NCBI RefSeq assembly: GCF_000622145.1
Contig: NZ_KK211402.1
Coordinates: 169,949-233,948 of the forward strand
DNA: 64,000 nucleotides
Direction of reading: 5' to 3'
From: Paracoccus yeei ATCC BAA-599
GTDB taxonomy: Bacteria; Pseudomonadota; Alphaproteobacteria; Rhodobacterales; Rhodobacteraceae
Under the pieces are notes generated by a model. The model was not told the origin of the DNA. It made no database searches and saw only the letters and a list, made by a program, of their open reading frames with translations. This document shows positions 34,272 to 44,383 of this stretch, piece by piece. Each line of letters starts with the position of its first letter. Positions within the stretch are counted from its first letter, which is position 1. The translations under genes were made by a program, and so were the position numbers.

Positions 34272-35449
34272 GCCAGCACCTCGATCGCCATGGCGGTCGC
34301 CTCGCCGCCGCCGATGCAAAGCGAGGCGATGCCGCGCTTGAGCCCGTGCGTTTCCAGCGCGGCCAGCAGCGTGACCAGCACCCGCGCGCCCGAGGCGCCG
34401 ATGGGGTGGCCAAGCGCGCAGGCCCCGCCATGCACGTTCACCACGTCATGCGGCAGGCCCAGGTCGCGCATCGCGGCCATGGCGACGACGGCGAATGCCT
34501 CGTTGACCTCGAACAGGTCGAAGTCCCGGGTAGTCGACCCGGTTTTTTCCAGCAGTTTCCTGACGGCGCCGATGGGCGCGGTGGGAAACAGGTTCGGCGC
34601 GTCGGCATGGGTGGCATGGCCCAGGATGCGGGCCCGCGGGGTCAGGCCGCGCCGCTCGGCCTCGGACTGGCGCATCAGGACCAGCGTCGCCGCTCCGTCC
34701 GAAATCGACGAGGCGTTCGCCGCCGTCACCGTGCCGCCGTCGCGGAAGGCGGGCTTCAGGGTCGGGATCTTGTCCGGCCGCGCCTTGCCGGGCTGTTCGT
34801 CGGTATCGACCATCGCCTCTCCGCCACGGCCCTTGACCGCGACCGGCGCGATCTCGACCGCAAAGCGCCCCTGGGTGATGGCCGATTGCGCCCGGGTCAG
34901 CGAGGCGATGGCAAAGGCGTCCTGCGCCTCGCGCGTGAACTGATAGGCCTCGGCGCAATCCTCGGCGAATGTGCCCATCAACCGGCCCTTGTCATAGGCA
35001 TCCTCAAGCCCGTCCAGGAACATGTGGTCGATGACCTGCCCGTGGCCCATGCGATAGCCTGCGCGGGCCTTGGGCAGCAGATAGGGCGCATTAGACATGC
35101 TCTCCATGCCGCCTGCGACCACCACCCCGGCCGAGCCCGCCAGGATCAGGTCGTGGCCCAGCATCGCGGCCTTCATCCCCGAGCCGCACATCTTGTTGAC
35201 CGTGGTCGCCCCGGTCCCCGGCGGCAGGCCGGCCCCCAGCGCCGCCTGACGCGCGGGCGCCTGGCCATGGCCCGCGGGCAGGACGCAACCCATCAGCACC
35301 TCGTCCACCGCCTGCGGGTCCAGCCCCGCCAGGGCGGCGCGGATCGCGGTCGCGCCCAGCGTGGCGGCGGGAACCCCCGCCAGGTCGCCCTGAAAGCCGC
35401 CCATCGGGGTGCGGGCAGCGCCTGTGATCACAATCGGGTCCATGCTCAA
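34268..35449 (-). CDS. Thiolase (acetyl-CoA acyltransferase)
   Basis: A 393-residue thiolase with all catalytic residues: Cys88 (NKMCGSG), the histidine of [14 protein letters not shown] (about 345-358) and the second cysteine of [10 protein letters not shown] (about 377-386). It cleaves or forms 3-ketoacyl-CoA. Placed between the SDR (4-bp gap) and the acyl-CoA dehydrogenase (overlap), it probably performs the last step of a beta-oxidation-like pathway. Confidence 0.92.
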   Translation of the reverse strand: MSMDPIVITGAARTPMGGFQGDLAGVPAATLGATAIRAALAGLDPQAVDEVLMGCVLPAGHGQAPARQAALGAGLPPGTGATTVNKMCGSGMKAAMLGHDLILAGSAGVVVAGGMESMSNAPYLLPKARAGYRMGHGQVIDHMFLDGLEDAYDKGRLMGTFAEDCAEAYQFTREAQDAFAIASLTRAQSAITQGRFAVEIAPVAVKGRGGEAMVDTDEQPGKARPDKIPTLKPAFRDGGTVTAANASSISDGAATLVLMRQSEAERRGLTPRARILGHATHADAPNLFPTAPIGAVRKLLEKTGSTTRDFDLFEVNEAFAVVAMAAMRDLGLPHDVVNVHGGACALGHPIGASGARVLVTLLAALETHGLKRGIASLCIGGGEATAMAIEVLA

Positions 35450-35453
35450 ATCC

Positions 35454-36221
35454 TCATTTCGGGGCCATGCGCAGCGCGCCGTCCAGCCGGATCACCTCGC
35501 CGTTCAGGTAGGGGTTCTCGACGATGTGGCGCAGCAGGGCGGCGTATTCGGCGGGATCGCCCAGCCGCGCGGGGAACGGGACCGTGCCGCCCAGGCTGTC
35601 CTGCACCTCGGCCGGCAGGCCCGCCATCATCGGCGTGGCAAAGATGCCGGGCGCGATGGTCACCACCCGGATGCCGTGGCGCGCCAGTTCGCGCGCGGCG
35701 GGCAGGGTCAGCGCGGCGACGCCCCCCTTGGAGGCCGCATAGGCCGCCTGGCCGATCTGCCCGTCGAAAGCCGCAATCGAGGCGGTGTTGACGATCACCC
35801 CGCGTTCGCCGCCCTCAAGCGGCGCGTTCCCGGTCATGGCCGAGGCCGCCAGCCGCAGGATGTTGAAGGTGCCGATCAGGTTGATCTGGATGGCGCGGGC
35901 GAAGCTCTCCAGCCTGTGCGGCCCGTCGCGGCCGACGATCCGCTCGCCCGGGGCGACGCCCGCGCAATTCACCGCCACGTCGATCCGGCCGAAGCTGTCC
36001 AGTGCGGCCTGGATCGCCGCCTCACCCTCGGCCGCGCTGGTCACGTCGCAGCGCTGAAAGCGCGCGGCCTTGCCCAAGGCATCGACCGTGGCGCGGCCGG
36101 CCTCGGCGTCGATGTCCAGCGCCATGACGCGGGCGCCGGCATCGACTGCCATCCGCGCGACCGCCGCCCCCAGACCCGAGCCCGCGCCGGTAATCACGAA
36201 AACCCTGTCCTGCATCTGCAT
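35454..36221 (-). CDS. SDR 3-hydroxyacyl-CoA dehydrogenase (type II, HSD17B10-like)
   Basis: A 255-residue classical short-chain dehydrogenase: NAD motif TGAGSGLG (11-18), NCAGVAP, catalytic Ser148, Tyr161 and Lys165 (YAASK). The internal sequence and [18 protein letters not shown] match type II 3-hydroxyacyl-CoA dehydrogenases. It oxidises the 3-hydroxyacyl-CoA before the thiolase step. No enoyl-CoA hydratase is encoded here, so that step must be supplied elsewhere. Confidence 0.9.
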   Translation of the reverse strand: MQMQDRVFVITGAGSGLGAAVARMAVDAGARVMALDIDAEAGRATVDALGKAARFQRCDVTSAAEGEAAIQAALDSFGRIDVAVNCAGVAPGERIVGRDGPHRLESFARAIQINLIGTFNILRLAASAMTGNAPLEGGERGVIVNTASIAAFDGQIGQAAYAASKGGVAALTLPAARELARHGIRVVTIAPGIFATPMMAGLPAEVQDSLGGTVPFPARLGDPAEYAALLRHIVENPYLNGEVIRLDGALRMAPK

Positions 36222-36224
36222 CGC

Positions 36225-37898
36225 CTAGACCTGACTTTCCGCCAGCTTCTCGACCTCGGCCTTGCGCAGCAGGAACCGCTGGATCTTGCCGCTGGGGGTC
36301 TTGGGCAGTTCGGTGACGAATTCGACCAGCCGGGGATAGGCATGGGCCGACAGGCGCCGCTTGACATGGGCCTGAAGTTCCTCGGCCAGCGCGGCCGAGG
36401 CCTCTGCCCCCTTGGCCAGCACGACAAAGGCCTTCACCACCTCGGTCCGCTCGGGGTCGGGGACGCCGATCACCGCAGCCTCGACCACGGCGGGATGCTC
36501 GATCAGCGCGCTTTCCACGTCGAAGGGCCCGATCCGATAGCCCGAGCTTGTGATCACATCGTCCGAGCGCCCGATGAAGCTGATCGAGCCGTCGGGCTCG
36601 AACTCGACGCTGTCGCCGGTCCGGTAATACCGCCCGTCCAGCGCGGGCTTGCCCAGATAGCCCGAAAACCACATCAGCGGCGACTGTTCCAGGTCGATGG
36701 CCAGCACCCCCGGCTGGTTCGGGCCCATTTCCCGATCCTGATCGTCCAGCACGACGACGCGATAGCCCGGCATCGACAACCCGGCCGAGCCGGGGCGCAC
36801 CGGATGGTCCAGCCCGTGGTGGTTGTTCACGCACATGCCCATTTCGGTCTGGCCGTAATGGTCGTGGATCGGCGCGTCCAGGTGCTGGGCGAACCAGCGC
36901 AGGATCTCGGGGTTCAGGGGCTCGCCCGCCGAACTGACGGCGCGCAGCTGGCCCTTGACGGGCGCTGCGGCCTCGGGGCCCGCCGCGATCAGCAGCCGAT
37001 AGGCGGTGGGCGAGCCGGCAAGGTTCGTCACCCCCATCCGCCCGACGATCCGAAAGGTCGAGTCCGCCGTGAACCCGCCTTCGTAAAGCAGCGTCGTGCG
37101 GCCCAGCAGCAGCGGCCCGCAGATGGCGTAATACAGCCCATAGGCCCAGCCCGGGTCGGCGATGTTCCAGAACACGTCGTCGTCGCGCAGGTCGATGGCG
37201 TCGCGCATATAGGCGTCAAAGGCCAGCAGGGCCCGCAACGGCACCGGCACCCCCTTGGGCAGGCCCGTGGTGCCCGAGGTGGACATCAGCATGAAAAGAT
37301 CGTCGCCCTTGCGCATCACCGGGGCGAAATCCGTCGACGCCTCGGCCAGCGCCTTGCGGAAATCGACGTCCTCGGGGGCCAGGGGCGCCTCGCCGTCGCG
37401 CACCGTGGCGATCTGCGGGCAGCCCTGAACCTCATCGAGCTTGGGGCGGTTCGCGCTGTTCGTGACGACCAGCTTGGCGCGGCTGGTCTCCAGCCGGTGC
37501 TGGATCGCCTTGGGACCAAAGGCGGTGAACAGCGGCTGATAGACCGCCCCCAGCCGCCAGGCGCCCAGGATCAGCGCGACCAGTTCGACCGTGCGCGGCA
37601 ACATGCCCGCCACCACATCGCCAGGCCTGACGCCCTTGTCGCGCAGGACGTTCGCCGCCTTGGCGGACAGGGCGCGCAGGTCCTCGAAGCTGTACTCGGT
37701 CAGCACCTCGCCCGCCGACAGGCAGCGCAGCGCGATGCGATTGGCCCCGCAATGGCGGTCGCAGCATTCCACGCAGGCGTTCAGCCCGCTGTCCAGGTCG
37801 CCCGACAGGCGGGCGCGGGCCTGATCCAGGCGGAACCCGGCATAGGCATCGGCATAGGCAGGGCGCAGCGGCGCCGGGGACACTGTCGTGTCGGACAT
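36225..37898 (-). CDS. AMP-forming acyl-CoA ligase
   Basis: A 557-residue member of the ANL superfamily. P-loop MSTSGTTGLPKG (about 205-216), motif DHYGQTEMG, hinge region TGDSVEFEPDGSISFIGRSDD and the C-terminal catalytic lysine in PKTPSGKIQR (near 541). It activates a short or medium-chain acid to its CoA ester. A GGGAGGA ribosome-binding site fixes the ATG at 37898. First gene of the acyl-CoA operon and divergent from the AraC regulator, its probable controller. Confidence 0.92.
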   Translation of the reverse strand: MSDTTVSPAPLRPAYADAYAGFRLDQARARLSGDLDSGLNACVECCDRHCGANRIALRCLSAGEVLTEYSFEDLRALSAKAANVLRDKGVRPGDVVAGMLPRTVELVALILGAWRLGAVYQPLFTAFGPKAIQHRLETSRAKLVVTNSANRPKLDEVQGCPQIATVRDGEAPLAPEDVDFRKALAEASTDFAPVMRKGDDLFMLMSTSGTTGLPKGVPVPLRALLAFDAYMRDAIDLRDDDVFWNIADPGWAYGLYYAICGPLLLGRTTLLYEGGFTADSTFRIVGRMGVTNLAGSPTAYRLLIAAGPEAAAPVKGQLRAVSSAGEPLNPEILRWFAQHLDAPIHDHYGQTEMGMCVNNHHGLDHPVRPGSAGLSMPGYRVVVLDDQDREMGPNQPGVLAIDLEQSPLMWFSGYLGKPALDGRYYRTGDSVEFEPDGSISFIGRSDDVITSSGYRIGPFDVESALIEHPAVVEAAVIGVPDPERTEVVKAFVVLAKGAEASAALAEELQAHVKRRLSAHAYPRLVEFVTELPKTPSGKIQRFLLRKAEVEKLAESQV

Positions 37899-38039
37899 GG
37901 TCGATCCTCCCGTCAAACTCCCGCCCCTGACGATCGGGCGGCTCCCTGAGTTCGGGGCAAGGATAATGCGGCGGGCATTGCAGGCAATGACATTCGCGGC
38001 CAGAATTGCTGATCGGAAATGCCATGAAGGGGCGCGCGC

Positions 38040-39035
38040 GTGGCCGAACGCAGCATGATTTCTCAAGGCTTCGTGCAGGACGCGCTGGCCAGCCTGACCG
38101 CGCGCGGCATCGACCCCGGCCCGGTGCTCGCCCGCGCAGGGATCGCGCCCGACGCCCGGGGGCCGGTCGACAACCTGCAATACGGCCGGCTGTGGCTGGC
38201 CATCGCGGACCGCATCGGCTGCGAGATCTTCGGCATGGCCGCGCGGCCGATGCGGCCGGGCAGCTTTGCGCTGATGGGCCATGCCGTGCTGCACGCGGGC
38301 CGGCTGGAACGCGCGCTGCCCCGGGCGCTGCGCTTCCTGAACGTGGTGCTTGACGATCCGCAGGGCCGGCTGGTCCTGCGCGACGGCCGGGCCGAGATCG
38401 TGCTGACCGACCGGGCGGGCCCGCGCCCGGCCTTCGCCTATCGCGCCTATTGGCTGATCCTGCTGGGCCTGATGTGCTGGCTGGTCGGACGCCGCCTGCC
38501 GCTGGTCCGGGTGGACTTTGCCGGCCCGGCCCCGCCGAACCGGCAGGATTACCGCCAGTTCTTTGGCGCGCCGGTGCATTTCGACCAGCCCGAAAGCCGG
38601 CTGGTGCTGGCCGCCCGGCACCTCGCCTTGCCGACGATCCGCAGCGAAAAGGCGCTCAAGACCTTTCTGCGCGGGGCGCCGGCGAACATTCTGCTGCGCT
38701 ATCGCCACGATCAGGGCGTCTCGGGGCGGGTTCGGGCGCTGCTGCGCGCGACGGCGCCCGCCGAATGGCCCGACTTCGACAGGCTCGCGCGCGACCTTGG
38801 CCTGTCGCCCGCCACGCTGCGCCGCCGCCTGCGGGCCGAGGGCCAGGGCTTTGCCGCCCTGCGCGCCGAGATGCGCCACGCCCAGGCCTGCCGCCTGCTG
38901 CGCGACGGCACCGACAGCGTCGCCCGCATCGCCGCGCGGCTGGGCTATGCCGAGCCGGGGGCCTTCCACCGCGCCTTTCTCAAGCTCGAGGGCACGACCC
39001 CGGCCCGTTACCGCGACAGCGCGGCCGGGGCCTGA
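38040..39035 (+). CDS. AraC-family regulator with OruR/ArgR-like N-terminal domain
   Basis: A 331-residue regulator: an Arabinose_bd-type N-terminal domain (about 10-195) and an AraC HTH at about 235-325 (LARDLGLSPATLRRRLRAEG; IAARLGYAEPGAFHRAF). It begins with GTG at 38040 after AAGGGG; an ATG at 38055 is an alternative. Divergent from the acyl-CoA ligase across 141 bp, so it probably activates that operon when its acid substrate is present. Confidence 0.87.
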   Translation: MAERSMISQGFVQDALASLTARGIDPGPVLARAGIAPDARGPVDNLQYGRLWLAIADRIGCEIFGMAARPMRPGSFALMGHAVLHAGRLERALPRALRFLNVVLDDPQGRLVLRDGRAEIVLTDRAGPRPAFAYRAYWLILLGLMCWLVGRRLPLVRVDFAGPAPPNRQDYRQFFGAPVHFDQPESRLVLAARHLALPTIRSEKALKTFLRGAPANILLRYRHDQGVSGRVRALLRATAPAEWPDFDRLARDLGLSPATLRRRLRAEGQGFAALRAEMRHAQACRLLRDGTDSVARIAARLGYAEPGAFHRAFLKLEGTTPARYRDSAAGA

Positions 39036-39241
39036 GGCCGGCAAGGTTCCGCCGAGGACCAGATATTTGTCGCGGGTGCGGAATAATCCCCCCACCCGCC
39101 GCGTCATCCCTGTGGAACGTGCGGGCCGATCAAGCCGCGCACCACCCCGCGCAGCGGCCGAACCGGCAGCCCTGCGCGGCGAGGGGTCCCTTGGGTCCGC
39201 TCTGACCCGCCGGCACAGACGATTGCATGACGGAGACCATC

Positions 39242-39979
39242 ATGGCCAACATTCGTGGCAACGACGACGACAACCGCCTGAACGGCACCAATCTGGTTGA
39301 CCGGATCTGGGGCATGTCCGGGGACGATACGATCAACGGCTACAACGGCGCCGACACCATCGACGGGGGCGAAGGCAACGACCGCATCAACGCGGGCCAG
39401 GGCCACAACCGCGTCCTGGGCGGCGAAGGCAACGACGTCATCACGGCCGGCGCCGGCAACGACATCATCGACGCGGGCGACGGCAACGACGTGGTGAACG
39501 CCGGCCACGGCAACAACCGCATCACCCTGGGCGAAGGCAACGACAGCGCGGTGACCGGCTCGGGCGCCGACCAGATCTGGGCGGGCGAAGGCAATGACGT
39601 AGTCCGTTCGGGCGCGGGCGCCGACATCATCTATGGCGGCGAAGGCGATGACCGCATCCTGGCCGAGGCCGGCAACGACCGGCTGTTCGGACACGAGGGC
39701 AACGATACCCTGAACGGCGGTGCCGGCAACGACACTATGAGCGGCGGCGAAGGCGCGGACGTCTTCGTCTGGAACGGCGGGCGCGATGTGATCACCGATT
39801 TCGAGAACGGCGACGACCGCATCGACCTGTCCTATTATGCCCGTTTCGACAGCTTCGCCGACATTCGCGGCGCGGCGGTCCAAAGCGGCGACAGCGTGGT
39901 CATCAATGCCGGCGCCGACCGGGTGGTGATCCAGGACATGCGCCTGAACCAGCTCAGCAGCGACGACTTCAGCTGGTGA
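39242..39979 (+). CDS. RTX-repeat calcium-binding secreted protein
   Basis: A 245-residue acidic protein built mainly of GGxGxDxxx nonapeptides (about residues 30-170; GGEGNDRIN, GGEGNDVIT, GAGNDIIDA). It ends with a short beta region (VFVWNGGRDVITDFENGDDR) of the kind seen at the C-termini of type I-secreted RTX proteins. It has no N-terminal signal peptide, as expected for type I export, and no enzymatic domain. The ATG at 39242 follows GGAG; an ATG 15 bp upstream is less likely. No type I secretion genes are adjacent. Confidence 0.87.
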   Translation: MANIRGNDDDNRLNGTNLVDRIWGMSGDDTINGYNGADTIDGGEGNDRINAGQGHNRVLGGEGNDVITAGAGNDIIDAGDGNDVVNAGHGNNRITLGEGNDSAVTGSGADQIWAGEGNDVVRSGAGADIIYGGEGDDRILAEAGNDRLFGHEGNDTLNGGAGNDTMSGGEGADVFVWNGGRDVITDFENGDDRIDLSYYARFDSFADIRGAAVQSGDSVVINAGADRVVIQDMRLNQLSSDDFSW

Positions 39980-40063
39980 CACGACACGACCGCCGGCCCG
40001 TTCCGGCCGGCGGTCCCCCCGATTGGCCCTTTCGGCGCGGGCCGCGCCCGGCTACCAAGGGGC

Positions 40064-40243
40064 ATGCTGGTCGATCCGAACAATCCCTTCTTCGACGCGC
40101 TCTGGGTGCGGCTCCTGTGCGTGATACTGCCGCTCGCCTGGGCGGGGGTCGAGCTTTATTCCGGCGCCCATGTCTGGGCGGGCCTCTTTGCCGCGGCGGG
40201 GCTGTATCTGGCCTATGCGCTGTTCCTGCGGCGCGGCCGCTGA
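40064..40243 (+). CDS. 59-residue two-helix membrane protein
   Basis: The reading frame starts MLVDPNNPFFDALWVR and has two hydrophobic segments (about 15-31 and 36-55) followed by a basic RRGR end. AAGGGG lies a few bases before the ATG. Small proteins with the same NPFF-x4-WVR opening are, to my knowledge, widespread in Rhodobacteraceae next to unrelated genes. Function unknown. It sits alone between the RTX gene and the trehalose operon. Confidence 0.65.
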   Translation: MLVDPNNPFFDALWVRLLCVILPLAWAGVELYSGAHVWAGLFAAAGLYLAYALFLRRGR

Positions 40244-40476
40244 CGGCGGCGTTTGATTTTCCGCGATAATCGTGCGAAACCCCCAGGCATGGCCCCTGTC
40301 GCGGCATGCCCTTGGGGGCGTCCTTGCCTGCCTGGCGATCAATCACGCGGCACGGCCGGGCCCCGGGCGCCGCAGCGCGGAACCATGGCGCGGCGGGACG
40401 CATTTCTTGCGTGACCGGGCGCCCCGGCGGGAGGCGTTCCGCCGGTCGCAAGACCCGCAAAGGAACGGAGAGACCC

Positions 40477-41223
40477 TTGAAAGACACCAGCGTCGACCTT
40501 GCCACCCTGGACCTGGACCGGCACGCCTTCTTCTTCGATTTCGACGGCACCCTGGCCGAATTCACCAACCGCCCGCAGGACGCCTCGATCTCGGACCGGC
40601 TGCGCGACGACCTTTTGCGGCTCAGCGAGCGGACGGGCGGCGCGGTGGCGATCATTTCGGGGCGCGGGCGGTCCGAGATCAACGAACGCCTGGGCGAGGT
40701 GATCCCGGTCGCGGGGCTGCACGGGGTCGAGTTTCCCGACCCGGCCGAGTCCGACGACCCGGACCGGGCGCGGCGCGTCGCGGCGGTGCGCCCGCTGCTC
40801 GAACCGCTTCGGACGCTGACCGAGGCGCATCCCGGCTCTGTCCTCGAGGACAAGGGCGAAGGACTGGCCCTGCACTGGCGGGCCGTCCCCATGGCCGAGG
40901 CCGCGATGACCGAGGCCGCGACCCGCGCCCTGGCTGACCTGGGCGACGGCTGGATCATCCAGCCCGGCAAGTTCGTGGCCGAGATCCGGCCGCGGGGGGC
41001 CGACAAGGGCACGGCGCTGCGCCGCTTCCTGGCCGTGCCGCCCTTTGCCGGGCGCCGCCCCGTGGCCTTCGGCGACGACCTGAACGACCTGCCCATGCTG
41101 CGGGCCGCGCGCGAGGCGGGCGGCATCGCCGTCGCCATGGGCGAACGCGACATGCCCGCCGATGTCCATCTGCCCGGACCCGCCGCCCTGGCGCTGTGGC
41201 TGGAACGGAGGCTGGCCGCATGA
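40477..41223 (+). CDS. otsB: Trehalose-6-phosphate phosphatase
   Basis: A 248-residue HAD-superfamily phosphatase that makes trehalose from trehalose 6-phosphate. Motif I FFFDFDGTLAEF gives nucleophile Asp21 and acid Asp23; motif II is IISGRG; motif IV is GDDLNDLPML. The start is a TTG at 40477 with GGAG 6 bp upstream; the open frame extends further but without similarity. First gene of the otsB-GH15-otsA operon, ending in an ATGA overlap. Confidence 0.92.
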   Translation: MKDTSVDLATLDLDRHAFFFDFDGTLAEFTNRPQDASISDRLRDDLLRLSERTGGAVAIISGRGRSEINERLGEVIPVAGLHGVEFPDPAESDDPDRARRVAAVRPLLEPLRTLTEAHPGSVLEDKGEGLALHWRAVPMAEAAMTEAATRALADLGDGWIIQPGKFVAEIRPRGADKGTALRRFLAVPPFAGRRPVAFGDDLNDLPMLRAAREAGGIAVAMGERDMPADVHLPGPAALALWLERRLAA

Positions 41224-43016
41224 CCGCTTTGCCCACCTCGCTGGACCTGGGCCTGATCGGCAATGCCGCGACCGCCGCGCTGGTCGACGCGCGGGGCGAC
41301 ATCTGCTGGATGTGCCTGCCCCGCTTCGACGGCGATCCGCTGTTCTGCGGCCTTCTGGAACCCGTCGCCGGCCCCGACGAGGGGCGCTGGTCGATCCGGG
41401 TGGACAACCTGGCCGAGTGCCACCAGGCCTATCGCCGCAACACCGCCATCCTGGAAACCGTGCTGACGGACGACCAGGGCAACAGCCTGCGCATCACCGA
41501 CTTCATGCCGCGCTTTCGCGACCGCGGCCGGATGTTCCGCGGCCGTACCCTGGTGCGCATGATCGAGCCCCTGACGGGCATGCCCCGCATCACCATGCGC
41601 CTGCGCCCGCGGCACGGCTATGGCGAGCATCCGGCGCGGGTCCGGCGCGGATCGAACCACGTCCGCTACGAGCTCGGCCCCGAAGAACTGCGCCTGACCA
41701 CCACCGCGCCGATCGAATTCGTGCTGAACGAAACGCCCTTCCTGCTGGACCGGCCGCAAGTCTTCCTGCTGGGCCCGAACGAGCCGCTGAGCGATGCGCC
41801 GCAGGTGATCGCCGACCGCTTCCTTGAACGGACGCAGGATTACTGGCTGGACTGGGTCCGCGCACTTTCGATCCCGCCCGATTACCAGGAGGCGGTGATC
41901 CGCGCCGCGATCACGCTGAAACTGTGCGAATACGAGGAAACCGGCGGCATCGTGGCCGCACTGACCACCTCGATCCCCGAATACCAGGGCACCGGCCGGA
42001 ACTGGGATTACCGCTTCTGCTGGCTGCGCGACAGTTTCTTCACGGTCAAGGCGCTGAACGCGCTTGGCGTCACCAAGACGATGGAGGACTATCTCGATTA
42101 CGTCCTGAACCTCGCGACCGGGGCGCCGGACGGCTACATGCAGCCGCTGTTCGGCCTGGGCCACGAACGCATCATCACCGAGGAGGAGTGCCCCCATCTG
42201 GCCGGCTACCGCGGCAATGCCCCCGTGCGGCGCGGCAACGCGGCCTATACCCAGGTCCAGAACGACGGCTACGGCTCGGTCATCCTGGCGGTCAGCCAGT
42301 GCTTTTTCGACGAACGCCTGCCCCGTCTGGGCGGCACAGACCTGTTCGAGCGGCTCGAGAACCTGGGCCACCAGGCGGTGGCGCGCTGGAACACGCCCGA
42401 CGCCGGCCTGTGGGAATTCCGCACCCGCGAAAGCATCCACACCCATTCCGCGCTGATGTGCTGGGGCGCCTGCGACCGGCTGGCGCGCATCGCGGCGCAG
42501 CTTGGGCTGCCCGACCGCGCCTCGTTCTGGGCGGGCCATGCCGACACCATCCGCGACGCCATCGAGGCGCGCGGCTGGAACCCCCGGCTGGAAAGCTATG
42601 TGATGACCTTCGACGGCGAGGACCTGGACGCAAGCCTGCTTCTGATGACCGAGGTCGGCTATACCACGGGCGCGAACGCCCGCTACCAGTCCACCGTCGC
42701 CGCGATCGAGGAGCAGCTGCGCCAGGGCCACCACCTGTTCCGCTACAAGGCTCCGGACGATTTCGGCACGCCCGAGACGGCCTTCAACGCCTGCACCTTC
42801 TGGCTGATCGACGCGCTGTGCCGACTGGGTCGCCACGACGAGGCGCGCGAGATCTTCGACGAGGTGCTGGCGCAACGCAACCGGCTGGGGCTGCTGTCCG
42901 AGGGGATCCACGTCGAAACGGGCCAGCTCTGGGGCAATTTCCCCCAGACCTATTCCATGGTCGGCCTGGTCGATGCCGCGATGAAACTGTCCAGAAGCTG
43001 GGAGGAGGTCGTATGA
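41220..43016 (+). CDS. GH15-family glucan/trehalose hydrolase
   Basis: A 598-residue glycoside hydrolase family 15 protein: N-terminal beta-domain (about 5-210; LGLIGNAATAALVDARGDI), then an (alpha/alpha)6 barrel (about 220-590) with RNWDYRFCWLRDS, WGACDRLARIA and LLSEGIHVETGQLWGNFPQTY. GH15 includes glucoamylases, glucodextranases and bacterial trehalases. Wedged with overlaps at both ends between otsB and otsA, it is probably a cytosolic trehalase or alpha-glucosidase that turns over the product; no signal peptide is present. Confidence 0.88.
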   Translation: MTALPTSLDLGLIGNAATAALVDARGDICWMCLPRFDGDPLFCGLLEPVAGPDEGRWSIRVDNLAECHQAYRRNTAILETVLTDDQGNSLRITDFMPRFRDRGRMFRGRTLVRMIEPLTGMPRITMRLRPRHGYGEHPARVRRGSNHVRYELGPEELRLTTTAPIEFVLNETPFLLDRPQVFLLGPNEPLSDAPQVIADRFLERTQDYWLDWVRALSIPPDYQEAVIRAAITLKLCEYEETGGIVAALTTSIPEYQGTGRNWDYRFCWLRDSFFTVKALNALGVTKTMEDYLDYVLNLATGAPDGYMQPLFGLGHERIITEEECPHLAGYRGNAPVRRGNAAYTQVQNDGYGSVILAVSQCFFDERLPRLGGTDLFERLENLGHQAVARWNTPDAGLWEFRTRESIHTHSALMCWGACDRLARIAAQLGLPDRASFWAGHADTIRDAIEARGWNPRLESYVMTFDGEDLDASLLLMTEVGYTTGANARYQSTVAAIEEQLRQGHHLFRYKAPDDFGTPETAFNACTFWLIDALCRLGRHDEAREIFDEVLAQRNRLGLLSEGIHVETGQLWGNFPQTYSMVGLVDAAMKLSRSWEEVV

Positions 43017-44383
43017 GCCGCCTTGTCGTCGTGTCGAATCGCCTGCCCGCCCTTGGCAAGGGCGTCGCGGCCGGAGGGCTTGCGGTGGCATTGGAAGCCG
43101 CGCTGAAACATCACGAAGGGCTGTGGCTCGGCTGGTCGGGCCGCGCGGTCGAGGACGCGACCGACGACCTGCGGCTGGTCGACGAAGGCAACGTCACCTA
43201 TGCCGCCCTGGACCTGACCCCGGAGGACATCGCGGGCTATTACGAGGGCATCTCGAATTCGGTCCTGTGGCCGCTGTGCCATTACCGCCCGGACCTGCTG
43301 GAATTCAACCGCACGGCGATGGAGCGCTATCTGGCGGTGAACGAGAAATTCGCCCGCGTCCTGGTCGGGCTGCTGCAGCCGGGCGATTTGGTGTGGGTGC
43401 ACGACTATCACCTGATGCCGCTTGCGGCCAAGCTTCGCGCGCTGGGGGTGACGAACCGCATCGGCTATTTCCACCACATTCCCTGGCCGGCGCATGACCT
43501 GTTCCGCGCCCTGCCCCGCGCCGACGATTTCCTGTCCGAGATGCTGGCCTATGATGTGGTGGGCCTGCAGACGCCCGGGGACGCGAAGAACCTGCGCGAC
43601 GCGCTGGACGCCGCGCGCCACCGGCTGGAGCGCGCGACCTCGCCGCGCGGGACCCGGATCGGCGCTTATCCGATCTCGATCGACACGCGCGGCTTCACCG
43701 CCCGCGCCCGCCGCGCCCGCGACCTGCCCCGCATCCGCGACCTGCACCAGCGCTTCGGCCCCCGCGACCTGGTGATCGGGGTGGACCGGCTGGACTACTC
43801 CAAGGGCCTGCCCGAGCGCCTGCGCGCCATCGAGCAGCTGCTGGAAAACCATGCCGGGCTGCACAACCGCGTCAGCTTCCTGCAGATCACCCCGGCCTCG
43901 CGCAGCGGGATCGAAGGCTATGACCGCATCCAGCAAGAGGTCGCCGAGCGCGCGGGCCGGCTGAACGCCAGCTACGGCACGCTCGACTGGGTTCCGGTGC
44001 GCTATATCAACCGCGCCTTCAGCCACAGCCTGCTGGCCGGGCTTTACCGGCTGGCGCGGGTCGGGCTGGTGACGCCGTTGCGCGACGGCATGAACCTGGT
44101 CGCCAAGGAATATGTCGCCGCCCAGGACCCCGAGGATCCGGGCGTCCTGGTGCTGTCGCAGTTCGCGGGCGCCGCGGCCGAGATGCAGTCGGCGCTGATC
44201 GTGAACCCCTATGACGTCGAAGAGGTGGCCAACGCCATCGCCCGCGCCCTGACCATGTCCATCGCCGAACGGCGCGAGCGTCATACCGACATGCTGCGGC
44301 GCCTGGAACGCTACCCGGTCTCGGTCTGGGCGGAAAACTTCGTGACCGACCTCGAGGGACGAAAGCACGCCTCGGCGGCCTAG
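43013..44383 (+). CDS. otsA: Trehalose-6-phosphate synthase
   Basis: A 456-residue GT20 enzyme joining UDP-glucose and glucose 6-phosphate. It shows VVVSNRLP at the N-terminus, [32 protein letters not shown] and [14 protein letters not shown], the donor and acceptor motifs of OtsA. A strong GGAGGAGG precedes the ATG, which overlaps the GH15 stop. Trehalose serves as an osmoprotectant. The stop overlaps the convergent surf1 stop by 4 bp. Confidence 0.94.
   Translation: MSRLVVVSNRLPALGKGVAAGGLAVALEAALKHHEGLWLGWSGRAVEDATDDLRLVDEGNVTYAALDLTPEDIAGYYEGISNSVLWPLCHYRPDLLEFNRTAMERYLAVNEKFARVLVGLLQPGDLVWVHDYHLMPLAAKLRALGVTNRIGYFHHIPWPAHDLFRALPRADDFLSEMLAYDVVGLQTPGDAKNLRDALDAARHRLERATSPRGTRIGAYPISIDTRGFTARARRARDLPRIRDLHQRFGPRDLVIGVDRLDYSKGLPERLRAIEQLLENHAGLHNRVSFLQITPASRSGIEGYDRIQQEVAERAGRLNASYGTLDWVPVRYINRAFSHSLLAGLYRLARVGLVTPLRDGMNLVAKEYVAAQDPEDPGVLVLSQFAGAAAEMQSALIVNPYDVEEVANAIARALTMSIAERRERHTDMLRRLERYPVSVWAENFVTDLEGRKHASAA

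Noticed and set aside
39350..39760. Regularly repeated DNA suggesting a CRISPR-like array
   Set aside because: The repeats are 27-bp codon-level repeats of RTX nonapeptides in an open frame, without spacers of constant length.
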